DNA of 64,000 bases from Parapedobacter pyrenivorans (GTDB lineage Bacteria; Bacteroidota; Bacteroidia; Sphingobacteriales; Sphingobacteriaceae). Numbering within the stretch: the first letter of the stretch is position 1; each line of letters begins with the position of its first letter. The stretch is taken from contig NZ_BMER01000001.1 in the NCBI RefSeq assembly GCF_014636865.1, forward strand, positions 980,718-1,044,717. Reading direction: 5' to 3'. The notes under the pieces were generated by a model. The model ran no database searches and was not told where the DNA came from. It worked only from the letters and a program-made list of their open reading frames with translations. A program made the translations under genes and the position numbers. Below are positions 55,392-64,000 of the stretch, piece by piece.

Positions 55392-56942
55392 ATGCTACGA
55401 GAAATTGAATTAGCCGTTCTTCCCGAACAAATCTCAGATGAATCGTATATCATACGGCAGGGAGCGAAGCAACTAAATATTGCCCCAACAAGGATTAAAG
55501 GCTTAAAAATCCATAAGCGATCCATCGATGCACGGGGAAAACAAGTGGTGTACCGTATCCGTGTAATCTTTTATATCGACGAAATCCCGGTTCCAGATAT
55601 TTTGCATTTTCAATATGCCAATGTAGCAGATGCGCCGCCTGTTGTCATCATCGGCGCCGGTCCTGCAGGTCTCTTTGCCGCGTTGCGTTGTTTGGAAAAG
55701 CGGCTCCGGCCTATTGTTATTGAGCGGGGAAAAAATGTGCAGGAGCGGCGGAGGGATTTGGCCGTACTGAATAAATCGGGCATCGTGAATGCCGATTCCA
55801 ACTATTGTTTCGGCGAAGGTGGTGCTGGCACCTATTCCGACGGGAAACTGTACACCAGGTCCAATAAACGGGGCGATGTACAACGGGTATTGGAGGTCTT
55901 CGTTGCTCACGGAGCCACCGAAGATATTTTGGTAGACGCCCGCCCCCATATCGGCACGAATAAATTGCCTCACATCATCCAGGGCATACGACATACGATT
56001 CTGGAACATGGCGGGGAAATCCGTTTCAACAGCAAAGTAGTGGACATTTTAGAGCGTCGTGGATGTGTTGGTGGGATAAAGCTAGCGTCGGATGAGGAGA
56101 TCATCGCTGAGCACGTCATTTTGGCTACAGGGCATTCCGCACGCGATGTGTTTGAACTGTTCCACCGTAAACGGTGGCTCGTGGAGCCGAAGCCGTTTGC
56201 ACTTGGCGTGCGTATCGAACACCCTCAGCAAATCATCGACCAAGCGCAATACCATTGCATGGTGCGTAGCGATCACCTTCCACCAGCGTATTACAGCTTG
56301 GTGGAGCAGGTAAACGACAGGGGCGTATTTTCCTTTTGCATGTGTCCTGGCGGTGTTATCGCGCCATGTGCTACAGACAAGGGGGAAGTGGTGGTCAATG
56401 GTTGGTCGCCATCTAAGCGCAATAACCCGTACGCCAATTCAGGGACGGTGGTACAGGTCAACCTAGCAGATATCCCGCAGGCTACGCGTTATCCCTTTGC
56501 GCTCATGGATTTCCAACACGAAGTGGAAGAGCGCGCATATGTGGTGGGCGGCGGTAACTTAGTAGCTCCGGCCCAGCGGATGGTGGATTTTGTAGAAGGC
56601 AGGCTTTCCAATACATTACCTGTCAACTCGTATAAGCCGGGAACCCGGAGTGCGCCGTTATCCGATGTGTTGCCTCCGTTTGTGCATGATGCCCTGCAAA
56701 AAGCATTGCCGCTATTTGGCAAGAAAATGAAAGGGTATTTTACCAATGAAGCCATTTTGGTAGGCGTTGAGTCACGCACATCGTCGCCTGTGCGCATCCC
56801 GCGCGATAAGGAAACGCTACAGCACCCACAAATCAGGGGGCTTTATCCCTGCGGCGAGGGGGCAGGGTATGCCGGCGGAATCGTGTCGGCGGCGATTGAT
56901 GGGATGAATTGCGCGGACGCGATAAAAGATTTTGAAATTTAG
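55392..56942 (+). CDS. FAD-dependent oxidoreductase (COG2509-type dehydrogenase)
   Basis: A 516-residue flavoprotein. After a small N-terminal domain (1-85, similar in position to the RNA-binding-like fold of this family), the Rossmann loop GAGPAGLFAALR (about 94-105) binds FAD, followed by ERGKNVQERRRD and the CFGEGGAGTYSDGKL motif (about 140-155) that is typical of COG2509. The C-terminal end has GAGYAGGIVSAAIDG, the second FAD contact. Reaction unknown; no substrate can be assigned. ATG at 55392 fits homologues. A TACCTTTG box sits at 55351-55358 but without a matching -33. Confidence 0.88.
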   Translation: MLREIELAVLPEQISDESYIIRQGAKQLNIAPTRIKGLKIHKRSIDARGKQVVYRIRVIFYIDEIPVPDILHFQYANVADAPPVVIIGAGPAGLFAALRCLEKRLRPIVIERGKNVQERRRDLAVLNKSGIVNADSNYCFGEGGAGTYSDGKLYTRSNKRGDVQRVLEVFVAHGATEDILVDARPHIGTNKLPHIIQGIRHTILEHGGEIRFNSKVVDILERRGCVGGIKLASDEEIIAEHVILATGHSARDVFELFHRKRWLVEPKPFALGVRIEHPQQIIDQAQYHCMVRSDHLPPAYYSLVEQVNDRGVFSFCMCPGGVIAPCATDKGEVVVNGWSPSKRNNPYANSGTVVQVNLADIPQATRYPFALMDFQHEVEERAYVVGGGNLVAPAQRMVDFVEGRLSNTLPVNSYKPGTRSAPLSDVLPPFVHDALQKALPLFGKKMKGYFTNEAILVGVESRTSSPVRIPRDKETLQHPQIRGLYPCGEGAGYAGGIVSAAIDGMNCADAIKDFEI

Positions 56943-56962
56943 CTACTACTGTCTTAAATTTG
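56931..56962 (+). promoter_or_regulatory. Promoter for tRNA-Gly, Bacteroidota type
   Basis: TTTG (56931-56934), 20 bases, then TAAATTTG (56955-56962). The start would be about five to seven bases before the mature 5' end of the tRNA. The -33 box overlaps the end of the oxidoreductase gene. Confidence 0.65.
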
Positions 56963-56973
56963 CAGCAAGACCA

Positions 56974-57046
56974 GCGAAAGTAGCTCAGTTGGTAGAGCAT
57001 CAGCTTCCCAAGCTGAGGGTCGCGAGTTCGAATCTCGTCTTTCGCT
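56974..57046 (+). tRNA. tRNA-Gly, anticodon CCC
   Basis: A 73-base cloverleaf: acceptor arm GCGAAAG with CTTTCGC (56974-56980 and 57039-57045), D arm AGCTCAGTTGG, anticodon stem TCAGC/GCTGA with loop TTCCCAA, so the anticodon is CCC (codon GGG), variable loop, T arm with TTCGAAT. Base 73 is T and CCA is not encoded. A T-run follows directly. It reads only GGG codons. Confidence 0.95.
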
Positions 57047-57522
57047 CTTTTTCTATCTGAATTCAATATTCCATACCGGGCTCCGCCGCTTCAAATAGTC
57101 GCCTAACTATAACAAGTTAGCGTGTAATGACGCTATTAACAAGCGTAGGCGCCAACGCAGGAATTCCTTAAAATTTATCTTCTGATATTAGGGGTTTACT
57201 AGGGGTTTGGTAGGGGATTTTTAGGTAATTGATAAGGATTCATTCTTTAAAAACATTAAGAAGATATGATTTAAATTAGCTATGAATTTTATTATGTTGC
57301 AGTCGTTTCTAACATTGAGATTAGTAATCATTTGATAACGCAGTTATGGTAACGTTCTAAACGGCGTAGACAGCAGTTTCAGTAAAAATTGGGGCAACGT
57401 GATCGGGGCGCGTCCATGTGTACCTGGCTTTCAACAAAGCACTTACAGTGAATGTCCGACAGCTGCCACGTGCGTATCGCGCGAACGGCTAGCACCCCGT
57501 CACATTGTATGCTGACCACTCC
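57047..57522. other. Geneless stretch downstream of tRNA-Gly
   Basis: About 475 bases with no convincing gene on either strand. It contains four 11-bp direct repeats (57189-57232) and an A/T-rich piece between 57230 and 57330. I searched by eye for a repeat of the tRNA 3' end as an attachment-site copy and did not find one. No integrase gene is near. Confidence 0.6.
57189..57232. repeat. Four tandem 11-bp direct repeats
   Basis: The units start at 57189, 57200, 57211 and 57222: TAGGGGTTTAC, TAGGGGTTTGG, TAGGGGATTTT and the weaker TAGGTAATTGA. The period is exactly 11, near one helix turn, so all copies face the same side of the DNA. Such arrays occur as arm sites of tyrosine integrases, as regulator sites or as replication iterons; the gene that uses it is not evident. 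Confidence 0.7.
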
Positions 57523-57981
57523 CTATTCAAAGATGCAAACTGCCAACATCTCGCCCTCAGGAAGTTCCTGCGCAGTATAGTGAAGGCTAAGATCTTGATG
57601 CGCATTCTTTTTTTCCAGTTGGTAGAGTTCCTTTACGGATATCACCATGGCTAAATTCGAATCCGTTGCATCTGCAAATTCCCATCGCTTCAGGCTGTTT
57701 CCCTTATCATCCTTTATACTGATACTCCTGTCGGTGCCAACTCCGTCCCCATGACAATGCTTGTAATAAATGCGAAGCTGGTCCCGATCGGTTGCCTTAC
57801 CCAACTTGAGTTTTCTTAGACTTAATGGCTGATTGACAGATTGTTTCAGAATGAGCTTGTCGTTAAGGAATACTTCGTAACTGTCCAACCCTAACTTTGC
57901 TGTGAAACCTGATGCCATGACGCCGAGCATGACGAGCGCAAATAGCTGCATAAACGCCCGTTTGAATGTGATGTATCGCAT
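57523..57981 (-). CDS. Hypothetical exported protein
   Basis: A 152-residue protein without a recognised family. A hydrophobic signal segment lies at about residues 8-27, ending near SGFTAK. The mature part has an all-beta appearance: a first strand with SYEVFLNDKLILKQSV, a segment RKLKLGKATDRDQLRIYYKHCHG, then SISIKDDKGNSLKRWEF, and a C-terminal AVCIFE. I choose ATG at 57981; the longer frame begins with a Phe/Leu/Ser-rich stretch. It lies behind a LytTR two-component pair, with the same direction and 110 bases of space, and could be controlled by it. Confidence 0.7.
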   Translation of the reverse strand: MRYITFKRAFMQLFALVMLGVMASGFTAKLGLDSYEVFLNDKLILKQSVNQPLSLRKLKLGKATDRDQLRIYYKHCHGDGVGTDRSISIKDDKGNSLKRWEFADATDSNLAMVISVKELYQLEKKNAHQDLSLHYTAQELPEGEMLAVCIFE

Positions 57982-58090
57982 AATACAAAAGATTAAATAA
58001 AACATTTGATAACTATCCAGGAGCAATAGTAGGCGAAAAGGAGAGGCGGACAAAAAATAGTAGACCAACGGCCAAAATAGTAGACCAACA

Positions 58091-58798
58091 CTAACGGCTG
58101 GAAATTTCCCTTTCCATATCCGCTTTGTAATTCCTGCCTATGGGTATTTGATGGTCACCGAGGATAATCCGATTTTTTTCGATCCGCTGGATTTTATCCT
58201 TGGCAACGATGAATGATTTGTGTACCCGGATAAATCGGGGCGGGGGGAAAAGCAGTTGCATGGACTTTACAGAGCCCTTGGCTACAATTTTGGTTGAAGT
58301 GGTGTGGATAATGGCATAGTCTTTTAATCCCTGTACATGAGTCACATCTGCAAAAAACAGCTTTAACTTCAGCACACCGCTTTTAACGAAGATAAACGAC
58401 GGCTCATCGCTCATGATTTCAAAATCGGTAGGTTGAGCCTTTAATGAAATGAAATCTTTGATTTTTTCAAGCGATGTTAAGAAACGAGGGAAGGATATCG
58501 GCTTCAATAAAAAATCAATTACTCCCAATTCAAACCCCTCAAACGCATAATTCCGATAAGCTGTGGTGAATACGGTAATAGGGGGATGTGGCAATGATTG
58601 CAAAAAGGTAATTCCGTTCATTTCCGGCATTTCGATATCCAGGAACAAGGCATCGACGGAATTCTCCATTAAAAAGACCTTGGCATCAAGCGCATTGTTA
58701 AAACTGCCCACGAGGTTGATATCAGGCAGCCGGTTCATATACTCCACCAATATCTCTCTCGCCAGCGGCTCATCATCGATAATCGCGCAGTTTAACAT
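58091..58798 (-). CDS. LytTR-family response regulator
   Basis: A 235-residue regulator. The receiver domain (1-120) has the phospho-acceptor in FLDIEMPEMNG (about residue 55-57), with acidic DD near residue 8-9 (IDDE) and a Lys in LLKPISFPRF. The DNA-binding LytTR domain (about 135-235) has IRVHKSFIVAKDKIQRI and GRNYK. These regulators bind direct repeats of about 9-10 bases. It overlaps the histidine kinase gene by 7 bases and thus is translated with it. Confidence 0.92.
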   Translation of the reverse strand: MLNCAIIDDEPLAREILVEYMNRLPDINLVGSFNNALDAKVFLMENSVDALFLDIEMPEMNGITFLQSLPHPPITVFTTAYRNYAFEGFELGVIDFLLKPISFPRFLTSLEKIKDFISLKAQPTDFEIMSDEPSFIFVKSGVLKLKLFFADVTHVQGLKDYAIIHTTSTKIVAKGSVKSMQLLFPPPRFIRVHKSFIVAKDKIQRIEKNRIILGDHQIPIGRNYKADMEREISSR

Positions 58799-59835
58799 GA
58801 AAGGTTTATTTTCAGTGATACCTGGTAATGGTTCGGCTCATCAGCGATTCGCAACACGTGCTCGCGGGGATACAATAATGCTAATCTTTGTTGTAGATTC
58901 AAGAGGCCGATTCCCCTGTTTTTATCCTGCTGTTGGGTAGGAAGTTTATTATTCGCGATAGTTACCTCCAGCGTTTTGCCAATTTGGATATCGATATGCA
59001 CATATGCATGACGAACGGCTCTGCTGATACCGTGCTTAAATGCATTCTCTACCAATGGCAATAGCAAAAATGGGGGAATCCGGCAATGGTTTGCTGTGCC
59101 GGTTACTGTCATCCGGATGTCGGCCTGATTTCCCTGCCTGATTTTCTCCAGTGCTATATAATTGCTCAAATAGTTGATCTCCTTTTCTAACGGTACGAAG
59201 GGCTCGTCGCTTTCATAAAGCATGTATTCCATCAGCTCAGACAGCTTCAACACCACATCCGGCGCTCTTTCCGATTTTTTTAAGGTCAGCGCATAAAGGT
59301 TGTTCAATGCATTAAACAAGAAGTGCGGATTAACTTGGGAGCGGAGGTAATTTACTTCGGCCTGGAGCTTGCCTACCAGGGCTTCCTGTAATAACTTTTT
59401 CTGTTCGTACCAATCGATGCTGAATTTCAAGGCAACGGTCAGCAGCAGATAAAGCGAGGTATGGGTGAAATTATAGATTAGCGACGCGGAAAGGGGGGTG
59501 TTCCGGTTCGGCCCCAATACGTATCCAAATAGGTAGTGGTCATAGAAGCTCTGTATCACCAGATATCCGATGATCAGTACAAGCACCAATGCAAAATAGC
59601 CGCTATAATTTCGCCGTAAAAGATAACGAGGTATCAGCCAATGGATATTTAGCCATGCCAGGCCGATGAGTAAAGTAACCCGGACCGCGGAACAGATAAA
59701 GAAATTTGGTAGTCCGGCTTTCTGAATCAGGTAGGTGCGGTCGTATAAGAAAATCAGGGTAACGAGTACCCAATAAGCAAGGTAAATCCATTGACGCCTT
59801 GCTATCAAACCATTCTGTATGTCCAACCGGGCCAT
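58792..59835 (-). CDS. LytS-like sensor histidine kinase
   Basis: A 347-residue membrane sensor. Four predicted membrane helices (about 10-140) form the input region, followed by a coiled-coil link and the HisKA family-5 kinase core: QVNPHFLFNALNNLYAL carries the phospho-acceptor His (about 185), PPFLLLPLVENAFKHG is the N box, and RGIGLLNLQQRLALLYP the G box. The LytS/LytTR design is common in Bacteroidota. I take ATG at 59835 (Met-Ala-Arg-Leu); a longer frame adds a Cys-rich non-homologous piece. Signal sensed is not known. Confidence 0.9.
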   Translation of the reverse strand: MARLDIQNGLIARRQWIYLAYWVLVTLIFLYDRTYLIQKAGLPNFFICSAVRVTLLIGLAWLNIHWLIPRYLLRRNYSGYFALVLVLIIGYLVIQSFYDHYLFGYVLGPNRNTPLSASLIYNFTHTSLYLLLTVALKFSIDWYEQKKLLQEALVGKLQAEVNYLRSQVNPHFLFNALNNLYALTLKKSERAPDVVLKLSELMEYMLYESDEPFVPLEKEINYLSNYIALEKIRQGNQADIRMTVTGTANHCRIPPFLLLPLVENAFKHGISRAVRHAYVHIDIQIGKTLEVTIANNKLPTQQQDKNRGIGLLNLQQRLALLYPREHVLRIADEPNHYQVSLKINLSC

Positions 59836-60092
59836 ATGCTGCATGTTACAAATTAACAGATTGCAGAAGGGCGCTCGAAATTTAGTAGAGCAACTACACA
59901 AAAAGTAGATGAAATCTACGAATATAATTTTATACGGGAGGGTTTATTTTTCACTTAGGCTGTTTAACCCAGCTCAGGGTTCCGCAATTACGGTTGTGTT
60001 CGATCCATGCGGTCAAAAAAAACGTTATTATAGCCCAAAAACTGGTCTCACCGACACGGGTGGACCAGTAAAGGTTGAGGAGAGAAGCACCC

Positions 60093-61391
60093 TTAAAGTC
60101 CTTCTTCCACCAAATGTTCCACGTACTCGCGTACGGCGGCATTGAGGAAACGGCTGGTTACGTCAAACGCAAAAGCATGTACCAGTAATACCCGTGCCTG
60201 TGCTTCGCTAATTCCCCTTGCTCTCAAGTAAAACAAAGCCTCGTTGTCAAACTGGCCAATGGTACAACCATGGCTGCATTTTACGTCGTCAGCAAAAATT
60301 TCCAATTGTGGCTTGGTATATATTGCCGACTTCTCGCCGATGAGCATATTGTTGTTTTGCTGGAATGCATTGGTCTTCTGTGCATCGAGGCGCACGAAAA
60401 TTTTGCCGTTAAATACCGCAGTAGAAGTATCTTGTGTGATATTCTTGTACCATTCGTAGCTTTCGCAATGCGGTTTTATATGATCTACAATCGTGTGATT
60501 GTCGACGAGTTGATTGCCTGCTGTAAGCGCTATGCCGTATAAGTGGCTTTCCACTTCGCTGTCTCCCATCTGCACATTGATGTTATTCCGCACAAAAGCG
60601 GCACCGGGAAAAGAGCAGTTGTAATTGTTGTAAAGACTGTGTTTTTCCTGATGAACCTCTGTGTGGTTGAGGTAATTGCTTTGCGGCCCTGCAACCTGCA
60701 AATAATAGTGCTGCAGTTTTGCATTTTCGCGCAACACGATTTCACTTACTTGGTTGTTTAAGTTGTGCTCCGCACCATCCTCGGTAATAAACGACTCGAT
60801 GATCTCCGCTTCGGCGAAAGCACCCATCACATAAAGATTGCGTGTTTGGGTAAATAGGGGCTTATCTGTGGCAGCCACATGGATAATATGGATCGGCTTT
60901 TGCAACTGCCGACTCTTACCCACTTCAATGAACAATCCCGAAGTGAATGACGCTGTATTTAGTGCCACGAATGGATTGTCAGTTTTATCCGCATATGCCG
61001 CAAAATATTTGGCAAAGCACAAACGGTCAAACGCCTGTTCGATCGGCATGATTTGCAAACCTGGGATTTCTTCATCCGTAGACAGTTCGCTGCTGTATCG
61101 TCCATTTACCAATACGATGCGGTGAGCATCGAGCTTGGGGATAAGCGCTTTATCAAGAGCTGGTGTACCGGAAGGCATTTCCGTATCCAACGAATACCTT
61201 TGACCGATTAATGGCTGTACATTGGTGTATTTCCAGTCCTCCTGTTTTACCGTCGGAAATCCCATGCTTTTAAAGCGCTCAAAGGCCTGCGTGCGGATCT
61301 CATCAAGTGAATGTAATCCAGCCGATGGTAAATTTCCATCGTACGTCTTGATCAAATGTGTATATAATGAATCGCTTATTTGTGTAATCAT
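60093..61391 (-). CDS. sufD: Fe-S cluster assembly protein SufD
   Basis: Scaffold subunit that forms the SufBC2D complex. The 432-residue protein has the beta-helix core with FVALNTASFTSGLFIEVG, a LHHYYLQVAG-like strand, and the typical C-terminal end KCSHGCTIGQFDNEALFYLRARGI, which precedes a helix. It starts shortly after sufC (62 bases between genes); the ATG at 61391 is used, with ATG at 61418 as alternative. The frame extends further upstream with a TTG, which would overlap sufC. Its downstream neighbour is a divergent-strand-free gap, and no sufS is there. Confidence 0.9.
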   Translation of the reverse strand: MITQISDSLYTHLIKTYDGNLPSAGLHSLDEIRTQAFERFKSMGFPTVKQEDWKYTNVQPLIGQRYSLDTEMPSGTPALDKALIPKLDAHRIVLVNGRYSSELSTDEEIPGLQIMPIEQAFDRLCFAKYFAAYADKTDNPFVALNTASFTSGLFIEVGKSRQLQKPIHIIHVAATDKPLFTQTRNLYVMGAFAEAEIIESFITEDGAEHNLNNQVSEIVLRENAKLQHYYLQVAGPQSNYLNHTEVHQEKHSLYNNYNCSFPGAAFVRNNINVQMGDSEVESHLYGIALTAGNQLVDNHTIVDHIKPHCESYEWYKNITQDTSTAVFNGKIFVRLDAQKTNAFQQNNNMLIGEKSAIYTKPQLEIFADDVKCSHGCTIGQFDNEALFYLRARGISEAQARVLLVHAFAFDVTSRFLNAAVREYVEHLVEEGL

Positions 61392-61452
61392 GGTATCTGT
61401 GGCCGCTTCATCCAACATAACCTCTCCTTTCTTAACTAATAAAACCTGATCC

Positions 61453-62205
61453 CTAGGCGTCAACTGTCTCTTTTATCCAGTCGTAACCTTTCTCTTCCAA
61501 TTCCAGCGCAAGTTCTTTGGTGCCGGAGCGAACAATGCGGCCGTTGTACAGTACATGCACGAAATCCGGTACGATATACTCCAGCAATCGCTGGTAGTGG
61601 GTGATAAGGATAAATGCGTTGTTATCGGCGCGCAATTGGTTTACGCCCCTTGCTACAATACGTAAGGCATCGATGTCCAATCCGGAGTCCGTCTCGTCCA
61701 GGATAGCCAGCTTGGGTTCCAGCATGGCTAATTGGAAAATTTCATTCCGCTTTTTTTCGCCTCCTGAAAACCCTTCATTCAACGAGCGATTAGCCAATTT
61801 GGCGTCAAATTCCACCAATTGCTGCTTCTCTTTGACCTTTTTCAGGAAATCCCGGGCCTCCATTGGCGGCAGCCCTTTATAAGCACGTATCTCACTGAGG
61901 GCTGTTTTGAGAAAATTGATGTTTGAAACACCCGGTATTTCAATGGGATATTGGAAGGCTAAAAAAACGCCTTCCCGTGCCCGGTCTTCCGGTGAAAGCG
62001 CCAGCAAGTCGCTGCCGTCCAAAAGCACCTCGCCTTCGGTCACCTCATAAGCCTCTCTTCCGGCCAATACATTTCCCAATGTGCTCTTTCCCGAACCATT
62101 TGGCCCCATAATGGCATGTACCTCGCCAGCTTTCACTTCCAGGTCCAAGCCTTTTAAAATCGCTTTATCTTCTACCGATGCGTGTAAATTTTTTATACTT
62201 AACAT
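61453..62205 (-). CDS. sufC: Fe-S assembly ATPase SufC
   Basis: ABC-type ATPase that drives conformational change in SufBD. The 250-residue protein has Walker A GPNGSGKST (about residues 34-42), the ABC signature FSGGEKKR (about 144-151) with the family-specific sequence, Walker B LAILDETDSGLD and the switch His in ITHYQRLL. A 31-base gap separates it from sufB. No membrane segments; cytoplasmic. Confidence 0.95.
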   Translation of the reverse strand: MLSIKNLHASVEDKAILKGLDLEVKAGEVHAIMGPNGSGKSTLGNVLAGREAYEVTEGEVLLDGSDLLALSPEDRAREGVFLAFQYPIEIPGVSNINFLKTALSEIRAYKGLPPMEARDFLKKVKEKQQLVEFDAKLANRSLNEGFSGGEKKRNEIFQLAMLEPKLAILDETDSGLDIDALRIVARGVNQLRADNNAFILITHYQRLLEYIVPDFVHVLYNGRIVRSGTKELALELEEKGYDWIKETVDA

Positions 62206-62236
62206 TGTTATTTCGCTACTCTTCTATAGTTAATCT

Positions 62237-63688
62237 TTAACCCACACTCCCCTCAAGGGATATGGCCAACAGTTTCTGCGCCTCTACGGCGAACTCCATG
62301 GGCAATTGGTTCAATACCTCTTTGGCATACCCATTGACAATTAACCCTACAGCCTTTTCAGGGTCGATGCCACGTTGCGTGAGGTAAAACAATTGGTCTT
62401 CACCGATTTTTGACGTGGTGGCCTCGTGTTCCAATTTTGCAGTTTTATTGCGACTTTCAATATACGGGAAAGTATGGGCTCCGCAACGGTCGCCGATCAG
62501 GAGCGAATCACACTGGGTGAAATTGCGGGAATTGTCGGCTCCCGGACCGATTTTTACCAGCCCGCGATAGCTGTTGTGACTTACGCCTGCAGAAATTCCC
62601 TTCGATATGATTTTGCTCCGGGTATTTTTACCGAGGTGGATCATCTTGGTGCCGGTATCGGCTACCTGTTTATTGCGTGTAAGGGCTACTGAGTAAAATT
62701 CTCCCACGGAATGATCCCCTTTTAAAATTACCCCCGGATACTTCCATGTAATGGCCGATCCGGTCTCTACCTGGGTCCACGATATTTTACTGTGGTCACC
62801 CTTGCATATTCCGCGTTTAGTGACGAAATTATAGATGCCCCCTTTGCCGTCTTTATCGCCGGGGTACCAGTTTTGTACTGTCGAATACTTGATCTCGGCA
62901 TCTTTGAGTGCGATTAATTCCACTACCGCGGCATGCATCTGATTTTCGTCGCGCATAGGTGCGGTACATCCTTCAAGGTAGCTTACATACGCCCCTTCAT
63001 CAGCGATGATCAGCGTTCGTTCAAACTGCCCGGTATTTTCCGCATTGATGCGGAAATAGGTAGAAAGTTCCATCGGGCAACGCACTCCTTTTGGAATGTA
63101 CACAAAAGAGCCATCTGAGAAAACAGCGGAATTCAGCGCAGCATAAACATTGTCGGTCTGCGGTACTACCGTGCCAAGGTATTGTCTAATCAGCTCGGGA
63201 TGTTCTTGTACCGCTTCGCCAAACGAAGAGAAAATCACTCCCTGTTCTTTCAATTTTTCACGAAACGTGGTTTTGACCGATACGCTGTCAAATACCGCAT
63301 CTACCGCTACAACACCTGCCAGTACCTTCTGTTCATCGAGCGGAATGCCCAATTTTGCAAATGTAGAGAGCAATTCGGGGTCGACTTCGTCCAGGCTGTT
63401 CAGTTTCGGCTTTGCTTTGGGCGCAGCATAGTAGGAAATATCCTGAAAATCGACATCCGGGTTTTCAAAATTTTGCCAGGTAGGCATATCCATTTTCAAG
63501 AAATGCTGCAGCGCCTTCAGCCGCCATTCTAGCAGCCACTCGGGCTCATTCTTTTTTGCTGAAATCAACCGAACCGTATCTTCGGTAAGCCCTTTCGGGG
63601 CAATGTCCATTTCGATGTCGGTGGTAAATCCGTATTTATATTCTTCGAGCGTGAGCTCCTTTAATAATGCATCATCTTTTGTACTCAT
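62237..63688 (-). CDS. sufB: Fe-S assembly scaffold SufB
   Basis: Main scaffold that builds 4Fe-4S clusters. The 483-residue protein carries the family order: an N-terminal helical part, [22 protein letters not shown] (substrate Cys site), the [19 protein letters not shown] strand, the EGCTAP motif and the ending [16 protein letters not shown] with the conserved Glu-His pair nearby. ATG at 63688 (Met-Ser-Thr-Lys) is selected because a GGAGG ribosome-binding site lies at 63699-63695, six bases upstream; the longer frame adds a non-conserved extension. First gene of the sufBCD operon. Confidence 0.95.
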   Translation of the reverse strand: MSTKDDALLKELTLEEYKYGFTTDIEMDIAPKGLTEDTVRLISAKKNEPEWLLEWRLKALQHFLKMDMPTWQNFENPDVDFQDISYYAAPKAKPKLNSLDEVDPELLSTFAKLGIPLDEQKVLAGVVAVDAVFDSVSVKTTFREKLKEQGVIFSSFGEAVQEHPELIRQYLGTVVPQTDNVYAALNSAVFSDGSFVYIPKGVRCPMELSTYFRINAENTGQFERTLIIADEGAYVSYLEGCTAPMRDENQMHAAVVELIALKDAEIKYSTVQNWYPGDKDGKGGIYNFVTKRGICKGDHSKISWTQVETGSAITWKYPGVILKGDHSVGEFYSVALTRNKQVADTGTKMIHLGKNTRSKIISKGISAGVSHNSYRGLVKIGPGADNSRNFTQCDSLLIGDRCGAHTFPYIESRNKTAKLEHEATTSKIGEDQLFYLTQRGIDPEKAVGLIVNGYAKEVLNQLPMEFAVEAQKLLAISLEGSVG

Positions 63689-63694
63689 AACACA

Positions 63695-63699
63695 CCTCC
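63695..63699 (-). promoter_or_regulatory. Shine-Dalgarno site of sufB
   Basis: GGAGG on the minus strand, six bases upstream of the ATG at 63688. Full-strength SD sites are rare in Bacteroidota, and this one decides the choice of start codon. A -7-like TAACTTTG (63757-63750) lies 62 bases upstream of the ATG, but no -33 matches. Confidence 0.65.
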
Positions 63700-63956
63700 A
63701 AAAGGTAATTAAGTAAGTAGACGGGCAACCATCTAGCATTTCCGAAATGCAAAGTTACGATTTAAGTGGCAATAAACCTTGTATCTTGCTGGTTCATTTG
63801 AGTGAATGCCCTTGCATTTGCTATTTTTACAAATTGGTGATAATGAACGGAATTCATCTTTCCAGGCAATTCAGCTGGCGGGTGTTCCTTGTTTTGGCCG
63901 ATAGTATGGAAAACAAATCGTATTATTGCCAAATATAATTTGGCTACCAGGCCAAC

Positions 63957-64000
63957 ATGGTGGAAGTAAGCCCAAAGCAATTGAAATATGCCGTTCCAGC
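63957..64000 (+). CDS. Possible 5' end of a gene cut by the window edge
   Basis: ATG at 63957 opens a frame that stays open to the last base. The 14 codons read Met-Val-Glu-Val-Ser-Pro-Lys-Gln-Leu-Lys-Tyr-Ala-Val-Pro, which looks like a plausible protein start, but the sequence is too short to assign a family. It lies 269 bases from the divergent sufB start. Confidence 0.3.
   Translation, partial: MVEVSPKQLKYAVP

Noticed and set aside
56974-57522. Integrated element at the tRNA gene
   Set aside because: No integrase and no copy of the tRNA 3' end; only the 11-bp repeats remain suggestive.
59951-60092. Possible gene remnant between sufD and the kinase gene (part of a 63-residue frame)
   Set aside because: Part of the frame overlaps sufD and the rest is not recognisable; no evidence for a pseudogene.
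63762-63980. A 72-residue minus-strand frame upstream of sufB
   Set aside because: No domain, no conserved pattern and weak coding look; it lies over the likely suf promoter region.

Overview
The window comes from a Bacteroidota chromosome, most likely family Sphingobacteriaceae; a Parapedobacter/Olivibacter-like genus is only a guess. Three things point there: the partial 16S gene, a SusC/SusD pair with an ECF sigma factor and FecR anti-sigma, and repeated promoters of the Bacteroidota type (TTTG or TTG, about 19 bases, TAnnTTTG). Nearly all of it is dense, conserved chromosome. I see no transposase, integrase, prophage module or CRISPR array.

Layout. 1-1460: 5' part of a 16S rRNA gene (minus strand) with its leader and two tandem promoters. 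1.6-7.7 kb: TRIC-type channel, peptide deformylase, exonuclease VII (xseA-xseB), C4-dicarboxylate symporter, NagA and a divergent DeoR regulator. 7.7-11.8 kb: exopolysaccharide genes (flippase, pyruvyl transferase, methyltransferase, GT2). GDP-fucose synthase (14.3 kb) and a WecA/TagO-type phosphotransferase (16.8 kb) lie nearby and may serve the same polymer. 12.5-14.1 kb: two convergent tRNA-modification genes (trhO, trmB). 15.2-16.4 kb: small membrane and stress-type proteins. 18-19.5 kb: YifB/ComM.

19.6-27.9 kb (minus strand): a tight six-gene operon of ethanolamine-type permease, glutamine-synthetase-like ligase, Fe-type alcohol dehydrogenase, C26 gamma-glutamyl hydrolase, aldehyde dehydrogenase and secreted S9 peptidase. 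The first five together fit a gamma-glutamylated route for an amino alcohol such as ethanolamine: import, glutamylation, two oxidations, then hydrolysis to an amino acid plus glutamate. The amine oxidase of the putrescine pathway is absent and an alcohol dehydrogenase takes its place. This is the most interesting metabolic inference here.

28-38 kb: Na+/solute symporter, rhomboid protease, PA0069-type radical SAM protein, LUD protein, FtsH and RsfS; then, on the plus strand, BirA, a DsbD whose N-terminal domain is a separate gene, and phosphofructokinase.

39.2-52.2 kb (plus strand): a regulated nutrient-uptake locus of ECF sigma, FecR, a 1186-residue lipoprotein with a propeller dehydrogenase domain, HEAT-like repeats and a C-terminal c-type heme, an FG-GAP/VCBS lipoprotein, SusC with STN domain, SusD, and a DUF3823 lipoprotein. 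It has no glycoside hydrolase, which suggests oxidative processing of the substrate at the cell surface.

52.3-64 kb: TlpA-like thioredoxin, a LemA-TPM-TPM operon, an FAD oxidoreductase, tRNA-Gly(CCC) followed by a geneless stretch with four 11-bp direct repeats, a LytTR two-component system, and a sufBCD operon with no sufS next to it.
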